Of a stretch of 64,000 nucleotides of DNA, positions 8,400 to 17,013 are shown piece after piece; position 1 is the first letter of the stretch; every line of letters begins with the position of its first letter. Source of the DNA: Bacillota bacterium. Its GTDB lineage: Bacteria; Bacillota; Clostridia; Lachnospirales; Lachnospiraceae. Location: contig JAEXNR010000037.1 of assembly GCA_023439505.1 (NCBI GenBank), forward strand, positions 1 through 64,000, in the 5' to 3' direction. Made by a program: the position numbers and the translations under genes. The notes beneath the pieces were generated by a model. That model worked only from the letters and a program-made list of their open reading frames with translations. It did no database searches and had not been told where the DNA came from.

Positions 8400-9287
8400 T
8401 TATGTGTATTGAATAAAATGAGTAAATTTAATTAATGATTCTGAGAGGAAGGCGTTTTTGTGATAAGCAAAGCCGACCTCTCTTTTGTTTACGGGGATTT
8501 TCAGTGGGATCTGGATCAGGGAACCGCTGTTTAACTCCTCCTTTACAAAGGCTTTAATGACACACGCGATTCCAAGCCCTGTCTTTGCAAATTCAATCAA
8601 AAGGTCCATGTTACTGACTTCCAGGACATGCTTCGGTTCTATATGATTCTTATGAAAATACTCTTCGATAAATTTACGGGAGACATTTTCTTCATCCAAA
8701 AGCATAATATTAGCTGTTGAGAAAATATCCTCCGTATGTTCCCTTAGCTTATGATTATCCAGATAGGCACCGGTGGCTACAAAGATATCTTCGATTTCAC
8801 CAAGAGAATGGAAGGTGAAGGAGGTAAGGTTCTCGGGTTTTGCTACCAGGCCGATATCAAGTGTTCCGTTTTCTAGTTGCTTTAGCGTGTGATAAGAGGA
8901 TTGATTCTCTATGGTGATCTTAATATGAGGATTCTCTTTCACAAATCCATTCAGATAAGGCAAAAGGATATATTTGCACAGTGTTGTACTTACGCCGATA
9001 TGCAGATGGCCAATGCCCAGTTCGTGAATTCGTAAGATACTCTCTTCCCCTTGTTTTAGAATGTCGAAGGCATTTTTTGTATGTTGATAAAGCAGCAGCC
9101 CTTCCTCAGTCAGCTTTACGCCCCTGGAACTCCTGATGAGAAGGGTTACGTGTAAATTTTCTTCCAGATTAGATATGGCTTTGCTGACAGCCGGCTGACT
9201 GATAAAGAGACGGTTGGCAGCATGAGAGATATTGCCTGTTTCGGCCACACAATTAAAGATGTGATATAGGGATAAATTCTGATACAT
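8400..9287 (-). CDS. LysR-family transcriptional regulator, likely controls leuBCD
   Basis: This 295-residue LysR regulator has an N-terminal winged HTH (SLYHIFNCVAETGNISHAA, then NRLFISQPAVSKAISNLEE at about residues 22-40). It is followed by the two-lobed effector-binding domain starting near IGHLHIGVSTTLCKYILLPY. The length is normal. It is divergent from leuBCD with 207 bp between them. That gap holds a T-N11-A inverted repeat directly upstream of the leuB -35 box, the usual layout for activation by a LysR protein. Control of the leucine genes is inferred from this layout; the effector is not known from sequence. Confidence 0.9.
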   Translation of the reverse strand: MYQNLSLYHIFNCVAETGNISHAANRLFISQPAVSKAISNLEENLHVTLLIRSSRGVKLTEEGLLLYQHTKNAFDILKQGEESILRIHELGIGHLHIGVSTTLCKYILLPYLNGFVKENPHIKITIENQSSYHTLKQLENGTLDIGLVAKPENLTSFTFHSLGEIEDIFVATGAYLDNHKLREHTEDIFSTANIMLLDEENVSRKFIEEYFHKNHIEPKHVLEVSNMDLLIEFAKTGLGIACVIKAFVKEELNSGSLIQIPLKIPVNKREVGFAYHKNAFLSESLIKFTHFIQYT

Positions 9288-9381
9288 GATATGCTCCTTT
9301 CATAAAGCCATTCATTCTTCTTTTCCCTTGTTATTATCCTTCGTCAGGGTGATGGAAGAGAATAATTAATATAAATATAAG

Positions 9382-9400
9382 TTATAACAGATATTCATAA
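9382..9400 (+). promoter_or_regulatory. Candidate LysR-type operator (T-N11-A)
   Basis: TTAT at 9382-9385 and ATAA at 9397-9400 form an inverted repeat with an 11-base spacer, the LysR-family T-N11-A form. It ends 7 bp upstream of the predicted leuB -35 box, the position of an activator site. Confidence 0.45.
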
Positions 9401-9407
9401 TATGTAT

Positions 9408-9436
9408 TTCAATTATATCAAATCATATGCTATGAT
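9408..9436 (+). promoter_or_regulatory. Predicted promoter of leuBCD
   Basis: TTCAAT at 9408-9413 and TATGAT at 9431-9436 are separated by 17 bases. The weak -35 box fits an activator-dependent promoter. The leuB start is 58 bp downstream. Confidence 0.5.
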
Positions 9437-9494
9437 GGCAATAGACAATATCATAGGAAGTGACAATAAGCAATCATAATTAGGAGGAAAAACA

Positions 9495-10577
9495 ATGAAT
9501 TACAATATCGCTGTAATTCCCGGGGACGGAATCGGACCGGAAATTATATCAGAAGCAAAGAAGGTTCTGGATCAAATCGGCGAAAAATATGGGCATAAGT
9601 TTAACTATACCGAAGTATTAATGGGAGGCGTATCCATTGATGCAACCGGTGTCCCTCTGACAGAAGAAGCATTAGAAACAGCTAAGAACAGCGATTCCGT
9701 GCTTCTTGGCGCAGTGGGCGGTAACGTGGGGCAGTCCAATTGGTACAGTCTTCCGCCGCATTTAAGACCGGAGGCAGGACTTTTAGCAATCCGTAAAGGT
9801 CTGAAACTGTTTGCCAATATCCGTCCGGCAATTCTCTTTGAGGAACTAAAGGGTGCGTGTCCGTTAAAGGAAGAAATCATTGGGGATGGTTTTGATTTTG
9901 TAGTGATGAGAGAATTGACCGGCGGACTTTATTTTGGTGAGAGAAAGACCGTGGAAGAAAACGGCATCAGAAAGGCAACGGATACCCTTGTTTATGATGA
10001 AAATGAAATCAGAAGAATTGCAAAGTGGGCATTTGAGATAGCCATGAAGCGAGGACGGAAGGTTTGCAGTGTGGATAAAGCCAATGTTCTGGACTCCTCC
10101 AGATTGTGGAGGCAGGTAACGAAAGAGGTGGCAAAAGATTACCCGGAGGTAGAATTAACAGATATGCTGGTTGATAACTGTGCGATGCAGCTGGTGAAAA
10201 ATCCGGGTCAGTTTGATGTTATTCTGACAGAGAATATGTTTGGCGACATCTTGTCTGATGAAGCCAGTATGGTTACCGGTTCCATCGGTATGCTGGCATC
10301 GGCAAGTCTTGGGGATACGAAGCTGGGCCTGTATGAACCGAGTCATGGCTCTGCACCTGATATCGCCGGTCAGGATAAAGCAAATCCCATTGCAACCATC
10401 TTATCTGCAGCAATGATGCTTCGTTATTCCTTTGATCTGGAGACGGAAGCTTCCTGTATGGAGGAGGCGGTAAAGGCGGTATTGAAGAGGGGGTATCGAA
10501 CGATAGACATTATGTCAGAAGGCATGAGCCTGGTTGGAACAAAGGAAATGGGTCAGCTCATTTTGAAGGAGATATAA
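9495..10577 (+). CDS. leuB: 3-isopropylmalate dehydrogenase
   Basis: This 360-residue enzyme performs NAD-dependent oxidation and decarboxylation of 3-isopropylmalate to 2-oxoisocaproate, the third step of leucine synthesis. It shows VIPGDGIGPEI at the N-terminus, the substrate loop MRELTGGLYFGER, the catalytic KANVLDSSRLWR, and NMFGDILSDEASM with the metal-binding aspartates. The adenine-binding GLYEPSHGSAPDIAGQDKANP lies near residue 280. The length is normal. It is the first gene of leuB-leuC-leuD, 44 bp from leuC, with AGGAGG before its ATG. leuA is not in the window. Confidence 0.96.
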   Translation: MNYNIAVIPGDGIGPEIISEAKKVLDQIGEKYGHKFNYTEVLMGGVSIDATGVPLTEEALETAKNSDSVLLGAVGGNVGQSNWYSLPPHLRPEAGLLAIRKGLKLFANIRPAILFEELKGACPLKEEIIGDGFDFVVMRELTGGLYFGERKTVEENGIRKATDTLVYDENEIRRIAKWAFEIAMKRGRKVCSVDKANVLDSSRLWRQVTKEVAKDYPEVELTDMLVDNCAMQLVKNPGQFDVILTENMFGDILSDEASMVTGSIGMLASASLGDTKLGLYEPSHGSAPDIAGQDKANPIATILSAAMMLRYSFDLETEASCMEEAVKAVLKRGYRTIDIMSEGMSLVGTKEMGQLILKEI

Positions 10578-10621
10578 AGAAGGATTGGATTAAAATCAGA
10601 GAGAATAGGGAGGATATATTT

Positions 10622-11887
10622 ATGGGAATGACAATGACGCAGAAGATTTTAGCGGCTCATGCAGGCCTTACAGAGGTGGTTGCGGGGCAATTAATAGAAG
10701 CGGATCTGGATTTGGTTCTGGGGAATGACGTAACGGCTCCGGTAGCAATTCATGAGATGGAAAAGATGACAATTAAGAAAGTATTTGACAAGGATAAAAT
10801 CGCATTGGTACCGGATCATTTCACACCAAATAAGGATATCAAATCGGCAGAGCACTGCAAATGCGTAAGAGAATTTGCAAAGGCTCAGGAAATTACCAAT
10901 TATTTTGAAATCGGTGAGATGGGAATTGAACATGCATTATTACCGGAAAAGGGACTGGTTGTGGCTGGTGATGTGGTAATCGGTGCAGATTCACATACCT
11001 GTACGTACGGTGCGCTGGGGGCTTTCTCCACAGGTGTAGGCAGTACAGATATGGCAGCTGGAATGGCAACGGGGAAAGCCTGGTTTAAAGTTCCCTCCGC
11101 ACTTAAATTCGTATTAACCGGGAAACCTTCCAAATGGGTCAGCGGCAAGGATGTTATTCTGCATATCATCGGGCTGATCGGTGTGGATGGCGCTCTTTAT
11201 AAATCTATGGAATTTGTGGGAGAAGGAATTGCCAATCTGTCCATGGATGACCGCTTTGCCATGGCGAATATGGCAATTGAAGCCGGAGCCAAGAATGGTA
11301 TCTTCCCGGTGGATAATGCTGCGATTGCATACATGGAGGAACATTCCACAAAGGGATATAAGCGTTATGAAGCGGATTCTGACGCAGAATATGATACGGT
11401 TTATGAGATTGATTTATCCGCTCTGAAATCTACTGTTGCATTTCCGCATCTGCCGGAGAATACCCGTACCATTGATCAGGTGGGGGATGTCAGGATAGAT
11501 CAGGTGGTCATCGGATCCTGTACCAACGGGAGAATCGAGGATTTGAGGATTGCAGCTAAGGTATTGGAGGGTAAGAAGGTGGCCAGGGGCCTTCGTGTAA
11601 TTGTATTCCCGGCTACCCAAAAGATTTATCTTCAGGCGATGGAAGAGGGGTTACTTGCAACCTTTATCAAAGCCGGTGCGGTAGTAAGTACGCCTACCTG
11701 CGGACCGTGTCTTGGCGGACATATGGGGATTTTAGCAGCGGGAGAAAGAGCAGTTGCAACCACCAATCGTAACTTTGTCGGCCGAATGGGACACGTAGAA
11801 TCCGAAGTATATCTGGCAAGTCCCGCTGTGGCGGCGGCTAGTGCGGTAACTGGCAAAATATCCGGTCCTGAGGAACTGGGATTATAG
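10622..11887 (+). CDS. leuC: 3-isopropylmalate dehydratase, large subunit
   Basis: This 421-residue aconitase-family subunit pairs with LeuD to isomerise 2-isopropylmalate to 3-isopropylmalate through a 4Fe-4S cluster. The three cluster cysteines are in IGSCTNGR and TPTCGPCLGGHMG. Other family segments are DSHTCTYGALGAFSTGVGST and the C-terminal NRNFVGRMGH. The length of about 420 is that of the bacterial/archaeal short LeuC type (LeuC2/HacA-like) rather than the 465-residue enterobacterial form. ATGs at 10622 and 10628 both follow GGGAGGA; the first is taken. The stop is 14 bp before leuD. Confidence 0.95.
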   Translation: MGMTMTQKILAAHAGLTEVVAGQLIEADLDLVLGNDVTAPVAIHEMEKMTIKKVFDKDKIALVPDHFTPNKDIKSAEHCKCVREFAKAQEITNYFEIGEMGIEHALLPEKGLVVAGDVVIGADSHTCTYGALGAFSTGVGSTDMAAGMATGKAWFKVPSALKFVLTGKPSKWVSGKDVILHIIGLIGVDGALYKSMEFVGEGIANLSMDDRFAMANMAIEAGAKNGIFPVDNAAIAYMEEHSTKGYKRYEADSDAEYDTVYEIDLSALKSTVAFPHLPENTRTIDQVGDVRIDQVVIGSCTNGRIEDLRIAAKVLEGKKVARGLRVIVFPATQKIYLQAMEEGLLATFIKAGAVVSTPTCGPCLGGHMGILAAGERAVATTNRNFVGRMGHVESEVYLASPAVAAASAVTGKISGPEELGL

Positions 11888-11901
11888 AATAGGAGGCTTA
11901 T

Positions 11902-12387
11902 ATGAAAGCATTTGGAACAGTACACAAATACGGTGATAATGTAGATACAGATGTAATTATACCTGCACGTTATCTGAATTCCTCAGATCCGAAGGAATTG
12001 GCGGCAAAGTGTATGATAGATATTGATAAAGATTTTGTTGACAGAGTACAGCCCGGTGACATCATGGTTGCCAATAAAAACTTTGGGTGCGGCTCTTCCA
12101 GAGAACACGCTCCGATAGCAATTAAGGCATCGGGTATCAGCTGTGTTATAGCAGAGACCTTCGCAAGAATATTCTTTCGGAATGCCATCAATATTGGTTT
12201 GCCAATCATTGAATGCCCCGAGGCGGCAAAAGAGATAGAAGCGGGAGATCAGGTGGAGATCGACTTTGACAGCGGTATGATCTATGACAAGACGAAGGGA
12301 ACACAGTATCAGGGCCAGGCATTTCCGGAATTTATGCAGAAAATTATTAAAGCAGAAGGATTAATTAATTATATTAATAATAAGTAG
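11902..12387 (+). CDS. leuD: 3-isopropylmalate dehydratase, small subunit
   Basis: This 161-residue swivelling-domain subunit completes the isopropylmalate isomerase with LeuC. It shows GDNVDTDVIIPARYL at the N-terminus, the substrate-binding NFGCGSSREHAP at about residues 55-66, and FARIFFRNAINIGLPI. The short length matches the partner's short type. An AGGAGG site lies 7-12 bases before the ATG. It is the last gene of the leu operon; 165 bp with no clear terminator follow. Confidence 0.95.
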   Translation: MKAFGTVHKYGDNVDTDVIIPARYLNSSDPKELAAKCMIDIDKDFVDRVQPGDIMVANKNFGCGSSREHAPIAIKASGISCVIAETFARIFFRNAINIGLPIIECPEAAKEIEAGDQVEIDFDSGMIYDKTKGTQYQGQAFPEFMQKIIKAEGLINYINNK

Positions 12388-12552
12388 AAACGAAAGTAGA
12401 CGAAGAAGCAGGCATAGAATAATGACGCCTGAATGAGGAATTCAGAAATCACATTCGCAAGGCTTTTATGAATTGGAGCACAAGAAAGGAACATTTCTTC
12501 ATGAAGAAACATAATCTGAAATAGAACTTCATTTTAGGTGATGGTAATTAAC

Positions 12553-13317
12553 ATGAATGGAACGATACGATATACAATCAGACCATATGATACCATATGG
12601 ATGCTGGCACAGGTATTTAATACAACTGTGGATTCAATTGTGGAGTTAAATCCGGGAATTGATCCGAAAAATCTTCAAGTAGGTCAGGTTATCTCCATAA
12701 GACCGGGATATACAAGTGCTCCGTCGGAATTCGATAATGACGATCCGGTTGATGACAACGAACCCGCAGCAGAACCGGATGATGTCACCAGAATGTTTAT
12801 GGATCTGACCAATTATTTCAGACTTTTATGGGAACAACATACGACCTGGACCAGTAAGGCAATCACTGCGATACTTAATGATCTTCCCGCGACTGATGCA
12901 ATTGTACAGCGGCTTCTTCGCAACCCAGAGGACTTTGCTAATGCAATGGCTCCATTCTACGGAGAAGAAGCGGCAGATAATTTTGCCGGCTTATTAACTC
13001 AACACATTAATCTTGCTGCTGATATGGTGCGTGCGGCGGGCACTGGGGATAGTACTGCTTACAGAAATGCAAGACAGGATTGGTATCAGAATGCGGATCA
13101 GATGGCAAGTTTGCTGGCAAGCATCAATTCGAACTGGTCTGAGGATGACTGGAATGCTATGCTGGATGAGCATTTGCGGTTACTGGAAGCATATATTACC
13201 GATATGGTTTCCGGCAATTATGAAGATTCCGTTAATCTCTATGATGCGTTGGAACTTCAGGCACTTGAAATGGCAGATATGATGGCGGAGGGAATTAACA
13301 AGGAGTTTTTTGATTAA
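12553..13317 (+). CDS. LysM-domain protein with C-terminal helical domain
   Basis: This 254-residue protein starts with a LysM peptidoglycan-binding domain (about residues 3-50: YTIRPYDTIWMLAQVF, VDSIVELNPGIDP, LQVGQVISI). An acidic linker follows. The helical C-terminal domain has repeated W/H-containing segments (WEQHTTWTSKAI, LLTQHINLAADMV, DEHLRLLEAYITDMV) resembling ferritin-like bundles. There is no signal peptide, so if it meets peptidoglycan it may act in the spore (SafA-like logic) or after lysis; this is inference. The ATG at 12553 is preferred to 12538/12541 because AGGTGATGG then lies at ribosome-binding distance. Related LysM plus helical proteins are common in clostridia, with no known function. 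Confidence 0.7.
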   Translation: MNGTIRYTIRPYDTIWMLAQVFNTTVDSIVELNPGIDPKNLQVGQVISIRPGYTSAPSEFDNDDPVDDNEPAAEPDDVTRMFMDLTNYFRLLWEQHTTWTSKAITAILNDLPATDAIVQRLLRNPEDFANAMAPFYGEEAADNFAGLLTQHINLAADMVRAAGTGDSTAYRNARQDWYQNADQMASLLASINSNWSEDDWNAMLDEHLRLLEAYITDMVSGNYEDSVNLYDALELQALEMADMMAEGINKEFFD

Positions 13318-13463
13318 AAACTATGATTCCATATTTCTTTCTAATTCAAATCTGAAGAACATAAATTGAACAGGTAAAAATTAACAGCTCTGATTTGATG
13401 AATTTTTCTCTGAGTAGTTACAAACAATAATGGTTGTAAATCAAATCATTTGGAGGGAATAAA

Positions 13464-13643
13464 ATGACAGTCAGAAAAATGGATAAACCCAATGAGGGAA
13501 TTAAGTGTGTAGTGAATACCTGTGAATATTATGTAAACGGCGATCATTGTGCCGCTGAGAAAATTCAGGTGGAGCCCAGAAACGCGAATCAATCTGATGA
13601 AACAGATTGTGCGACCTTTGCACCCAAGAGTAAAATGTATTAA
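13464..13643 (+). CDS. Small DUF1540 protein
   Basis: This 59-residue protein has four cysteines in the DUF1540 pattern: IKCVVNTCEYYVNGDHCAAEKI, then DCATF near the C-terminus. The spacing suggests a small metal site. DUF1540 proteins are short, clostridial and without a known role. The start has a clear TGGAGG ribosome binding site 8 bases upstream, and a strong terminator hairpin follows 43 bp after the stop. It appears to form a single-gene unit. Confidence 0.88.
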   Translation: MTVRKMDKPNEGIKCVVNTCEYYVNGDHCAAEKIQVEPRNANQSDETDCATFAPKSKMY

Positions 13644-13685
13644 TTAAAACAAGAGGAACCGAAAATCGTTTCCCTTGTCATGAAT

Positions 13686-13722
13686 TAAAATGACGGCGTA
13701 CCTCTGGTACGCCGTCATTTTA
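13686..13722. terminator. Strong bidirectional terminator
   Basis: A perfect 17-bp stem (13686-13702 with 13706-13722) with loop TCT is flanked by A- and T-rich ends. It separates the plus-strand DUF1540 gene from the convergent minus-strand permease gene and can serve both. Confidence 0.85.
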
Positions 13723-13744
13723 ATGAATAAGGGAGCAGAACATC

Positions 13745-14806
13745 TCATCTAAAGAGATGAATCGTTCCTTCATCATTTAATGTTTTCAAGATAGTAGCTA
13801 TTATAGGTAAGATCAGAAGACCCAATACGCCCATTAACTGTGCGCCTACAAACATAAGCAGCAAGGTAATGATAGGATGCAGTCCAATCTGCTGACCAAC
13901 AATTCTGGGTTCGATGGCCTGTCTTACTGCGGTAATAATGATATATAAAAGCAGCATTCCGATACCCACTTTCATATTTCCAAGAATAAAGGATATAATG
14001 GACCAGGGTAACAATACGGCTCCGGTCCCAAGAATGGGTAGTACATCAATAATCGCGACCAGAACGCCAAATAAAATAGAGTTTGGGATTCCGAGAATCG
14101 TAAAACCGATGGACAGCTCTATAAAGGTTATTGATATAATGGTAGCATAGGCTTTGATGAATTTTCCGAGGGTGCCAATCCCGTTATCTTTCAATTTAAT
14201 GAGCATTTTCTTACGATCACCGCTAAACTGGCGTAAAATAAAATCAGAGATACGGTAATAATCAATTGTAAAAAAGAAAGAAGATACAATCGTAAAGATC
14301 AACTTAATCAGGAGAGCCGGAAGCTGACCGGCAAATCCCGTTACCACGCCAATGATCGTGGAAGAAGCATTGGTGACAAAGGACATAATGGAGGTGCTCA
14401 GGTTATGCACAAAGTCCTCTAAATAAACTTCGATTCCTGGAAAATGCAAGATAAGGTTATCGGTAAAATTCATAAATGCCGGTGTTATTGTATTCTGGAA
14501 TAAGGAGGGGAGCCCACCTACAACATTGGTGATGAAGGAGAATAGTTTAACTCCAATCATTGTAAAAATCAAGCCGAGAATACCATAAAAAAGGATTAGA
14601 ATCAGTATGGAAACGAATACTCGTTTTATATGAAGCTTCTTTTCAATATAATCGATTAATTTACGGAAAATGATTGCCAGAACCATACCGATGACAAAGG
14701 GCATCAACAAAGGGAGGATATACTTGATGCATACATATCCCATTCCTAAAATAAAAGTAATATATATAATATGGATTATAAATGCTTTTTGTTTTTCTAA
14801 ATTCAT
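13745..14806 (-). CDS. AI-2E family membrane transporter
   Basis: This 353-residue integral membrane protein of the AI-2E (PurR/YdiK/YtvI-like) family has about eight hydrophobic segments. An early KLIDYIEKKLHIKRVFVSI follows the first pair of helices. The conserved C-terminal part is LFGVLVAIIDVLPILGTG, then QAIEPRIVGQQIGLHPIITLL, a well-known signature of the family. Members have been linked to autoinducer export, ion/proton exchange or sporulation (YtvI); substrate assignment from sequence is unsafe. AAGGAG precedes the start. It is transcribed away from the DUF47/pit pair's end, on the same strand. Confidence 0.88.
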   Translation of the reverse strand: MNLEKQKAFIIHIIYITFILGMGYVCIKYILPLLMPFVIGMVLAIIFRKLIDYIEKKLHIKRVFVSILILILFYGILGLIFTMIGVKLFSFITNVVGGLPSLFQNTITPAFMNFTDNLILHFPGIEVYLEDFVHNLSTSIMSFVTNASSTIIGVVTGFAGQLPALLIKLIFTIVSSFFFTIDYYRISDFILRQFSGDRKKMLIKLKDNGIGTLGKFIKAYATIISITFIELSIGFTILGIPNSILFGVLVAIIDVLPILGTGAVLLPWSIISFILGNMKVGIGMLLLYIIITAVRQAIEPRIVGQQIGLHPIITLLLMFVGAQLMGVLGLLILPIIATILKTLNDEGTIHLFR

Positions 14807-14870
14807 TATGACTCCTTATCAATCAGGTGCACCTAAAACAAGTTATAGCAAAGAAGACAGTTTCTGTATA

Positions 14871-15491
14871 TTAAGAGTTTTTCATAACAATACTCTCAAT
14901 AATATTGGCTACATCCTCACAATTATCGCAACATTTTTCCAAACGGTGCATAATTTCAGTCCAGCACATTAATTCAATCGGGTCTTTGGATGTCTGGTAT
15001 AGAGATCTCACAAGGTCTACATAAAGTGCATCACCGTCTTCTTCCAAACGATTAATCTCGATAATTTTATTTCTCAAAGTTTTAGAATTCTTATAATTTT
15101 TGAACTCCTCTAACGCCTCATCCATAGCTTTGGTACAAGAAACAATTAATTGAGTGAATTTCAATATCTCCGGGCGAATGACCTGAATATTAAACATATC
15201 AATATAAATCAGGACATCTTCAACAGAATCAGTAACATCATCAATCTCTTGTGTAAGATTTGTGATGTCCTCCCGTTCTATCGGAGGTAGGAATTCTTTC
15301 AAAAGACGATTCATGATATCATGTTTTGCAATGTCAGCGGAATGTTCAATTTGATGAACAGCCTTAACATCCTCGGTGATTGTTCTGGGATTGTAATTAC
15401 TCAAAGTCTCATGTAACTTTACAGATAAGTCATAAGGGTATTTGGATAATTGTGCAAATGCGTCAAAATAATTATATTTATTACTTTTCAT
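14871..15491 (-). CDS. DUF47 (PhoU-like) phosphate transport accessory protein
   Basis: This 206-residue all-helical protein is related to PhoU. It has KSNKYNYFDAFAQLSKYPYD at the start and repeated acidic helices (IEHSADIAKHDIMNRL; LTQEIDDVTDSVEDVL; EINRLEEDGDALYVDL) typical of DUF47 metal-cluster binding repeats. DUF47 genes normally sit beside pit genes and are thought to regulate or assist the low-affinity phosphate permease. Here the gene starts 21 bp after the pit stop on the same strand, so the two form an operon. Confidence 0.9.
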   Translation of the reverse strand: MKSNKYNYFDAFAQLSKYPYDLSVKLHETLSNYNPRTITEDVKAVHQIEHSADIAKHDIMNRLLKEFLPPIEREDITNLTQEIDDVTDSVEDVLIYIDMFNIQVIRPEILKFTQLIVSCTKAMDEALEEFKNYKNSKTLRNKIIEINRLEEDGDALYVDLVRSLYQTSKDPIELMCWTEIMHRLEKCCDNCEDVANIIESIVMKNS

Positions 15492-15512
15492 ACTGCATTT
15501 CTTCCTTCCTAT

Positions 15513-16562
15513 TTAAAATATTTTCATAAATATATTAGCCATCAGATATCCCAACAATCCGCATCCCGGAAAGGTTAATACCCAGGCTGCAATCATCTCT
15601 CCGACAATACTCCAGTTTACACTGGATAGTCTTTTGGCTGAACCTACACCCATGATGGCGGTTGTTTTCGTATGTGTTGTACTCACCGGGATTCCATATG
15701 CGGAGGAGAAGAATAAACTTACAGTAGCCGCTGCATCAGCAGAAAAGCCTTGATAGGTATCCAGCTTCACCATACCCATGCCAACGGTTTTTATAATCTT
15801 ATATCCCCCAATTGAAGTACCAAGAGCCATTACAACGGAACATAATATCATTAACCAGATGGGAATAGAGAAATTTGAAACATCTCCCTGTCCCTTGGCA
15901 AGAAAAATACCAAGCATAAAAACACCCATAAATTTCTGTCCGTCCTGTGCGCCGTGCATAAATGCCATAGCTGCACCACCGGCAATTTGTGCTTTTTGAA
16001 AGAAGAAGGTGGTCGTACTCCTCCTTACCCGTTTAAATAATAATACGGTGATTTTAGAAATAACAAATCCCAGACCAAAACCCATGATGGTAGAAATGAA
16101 AAGACCATAAATAACTTTAATCCATTCATTACCGTTGACACCTTGTCCACCCTGTAAGGCAATAGCCGCACCGGTAAGACCGGCAATCAGTGCATGAGAT
16201 TCACTGGTCGGAATACCAAATGCCCAAGCGGCAGTGGCCCATACCACGATAGCAAATAAGGCGGCGCATAATGCAATTAATGCATTGTTGGATTGGGGAT
16301 CAAAATACACCATTTTTGAGATTGTCATGGCAACAGCATTATTTACTACTGTCATGACCAGAACGCCAAGAAAATTAAAAATTGCCGCCATAATAATTGC
16401 CGCCTTGGGATTTAGGGAACGGGTGGAGACACAGGTGGCAATGGCATTGGGCGCATCGGTCCAGCCGTTGACCATAATTACACCCAATGTTAATAGAACA
16501 GTTATCAATAAGGCTGGGTTAGATACTAATTGATTTAAGAAATCGGGCAACGAAATAGACAT
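15513..16562 (-). CDS. pit: PiT-family inorganic phosphate transporter
   Basis: This 349-residue permease of the PiT/PHO4 family imports inorganic phosphate driven by a cation or proton gradient. The family's duplicated signature is present: VNGWTDAPNAIATCVSTR near residue 30 and MAFMHGAQDGQKFMG in the second half. The segments FGIPTSESHALIAGLTGA and YGIPVSTTHTKTTAIMGVG match the conserved serine-rich parts. There are about ten membrane segments and the length is normal. AGGAGGAG precedes the start. It is the first gene of a pit-DUF47 operon. A Pho-box-like repeat lies 41-57 bp upstream. Confidence 0.92.
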   Translation of the reverse strand: MSISLPDFLNQLVSNPALLITVLLTLGVIMVNGWTDAPNAIATCVSTRSLNPKAAIIMAAIFNFLGVLVMTVVNNAVAMTISKMVYFDPQSNNALIALCAALFAIVVWATAAWAFGIPTSESHALIAGLTGAAIALQGGQGVNGNEWIKVIYGLFISTIMGFGLGFVISKITVLLFKRVRRSTTTFFFQKAQIAGGAAMAFMHGAQDGQKFMGVFMLGIFLAKGQGDVSNFSIPIWLMILCSVVMALGTSIGGYKIIKTVGMGMVKLDTYQGFSADAAATVSLFFSSAYGIPVSTTHTKTTAIMGVGSAKRLSSVNWSIVGEMIAAWVLTFPGCGLLGYLMANIFMKIF

Positions 16563-17013
16563 ATCGGCTCCTCCTGATGTATATCCATAATATTTTATAG
16601 TTTTAACGTAAATTTAACAAAATCTACATTGAAACAACATTAAAATAGTATCACGAATTGGAATTAGAAGCAATCGCTGATTTGAATTTTATTTTAATAG
16701 GAAATAAAGGATATCCTAACTGTTTTTTCTTGTTTATAAATGAATTTCTATACATTGGATTATTTATGCAGGAAGTCCCATATACGACCCTTTTTTAAGA
16801 TTCCATAGTGTTGACAGGAGGTATATTTTTGCCGGACAGAAACTCTTTATGTTTAATTATGAAGTATTAGTGTTAAAAAATCCACTACAAATTTGAAATT
16901 GACATTGATTTTTACAAAGAAATCCTTTAATATAAACTGTACTACTTTAATGTGTTACAAAACGTTGGTATATTAGCGATATTTATAAATTTAATAGTAA
17001 AGGTGGTTAAAGG
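16563..17013. promoter_or_regulatory. Divergent region between pit and ilvD, with Pho-box-like repeat
   Basis: This 451-bp AT-rich stretch has no gene. TTAACG at 16603-16608 and TTAACA at 16614-16619 are direct repeats 11 bp apart, resembling a PhoP box, near the pit start. On the ilvD side a TTGACA near 16900 has no -10 element at the right distance. I searched for a T-box leader (the conserved GGTGG-x-ACCGCG type motif) and found none. Confidence 0.35.

Noticed and set aside
16563..17013. T-box leader for ilvD
   Set aside because: The conserved T-box bulge sequence and specifier stem were not found.
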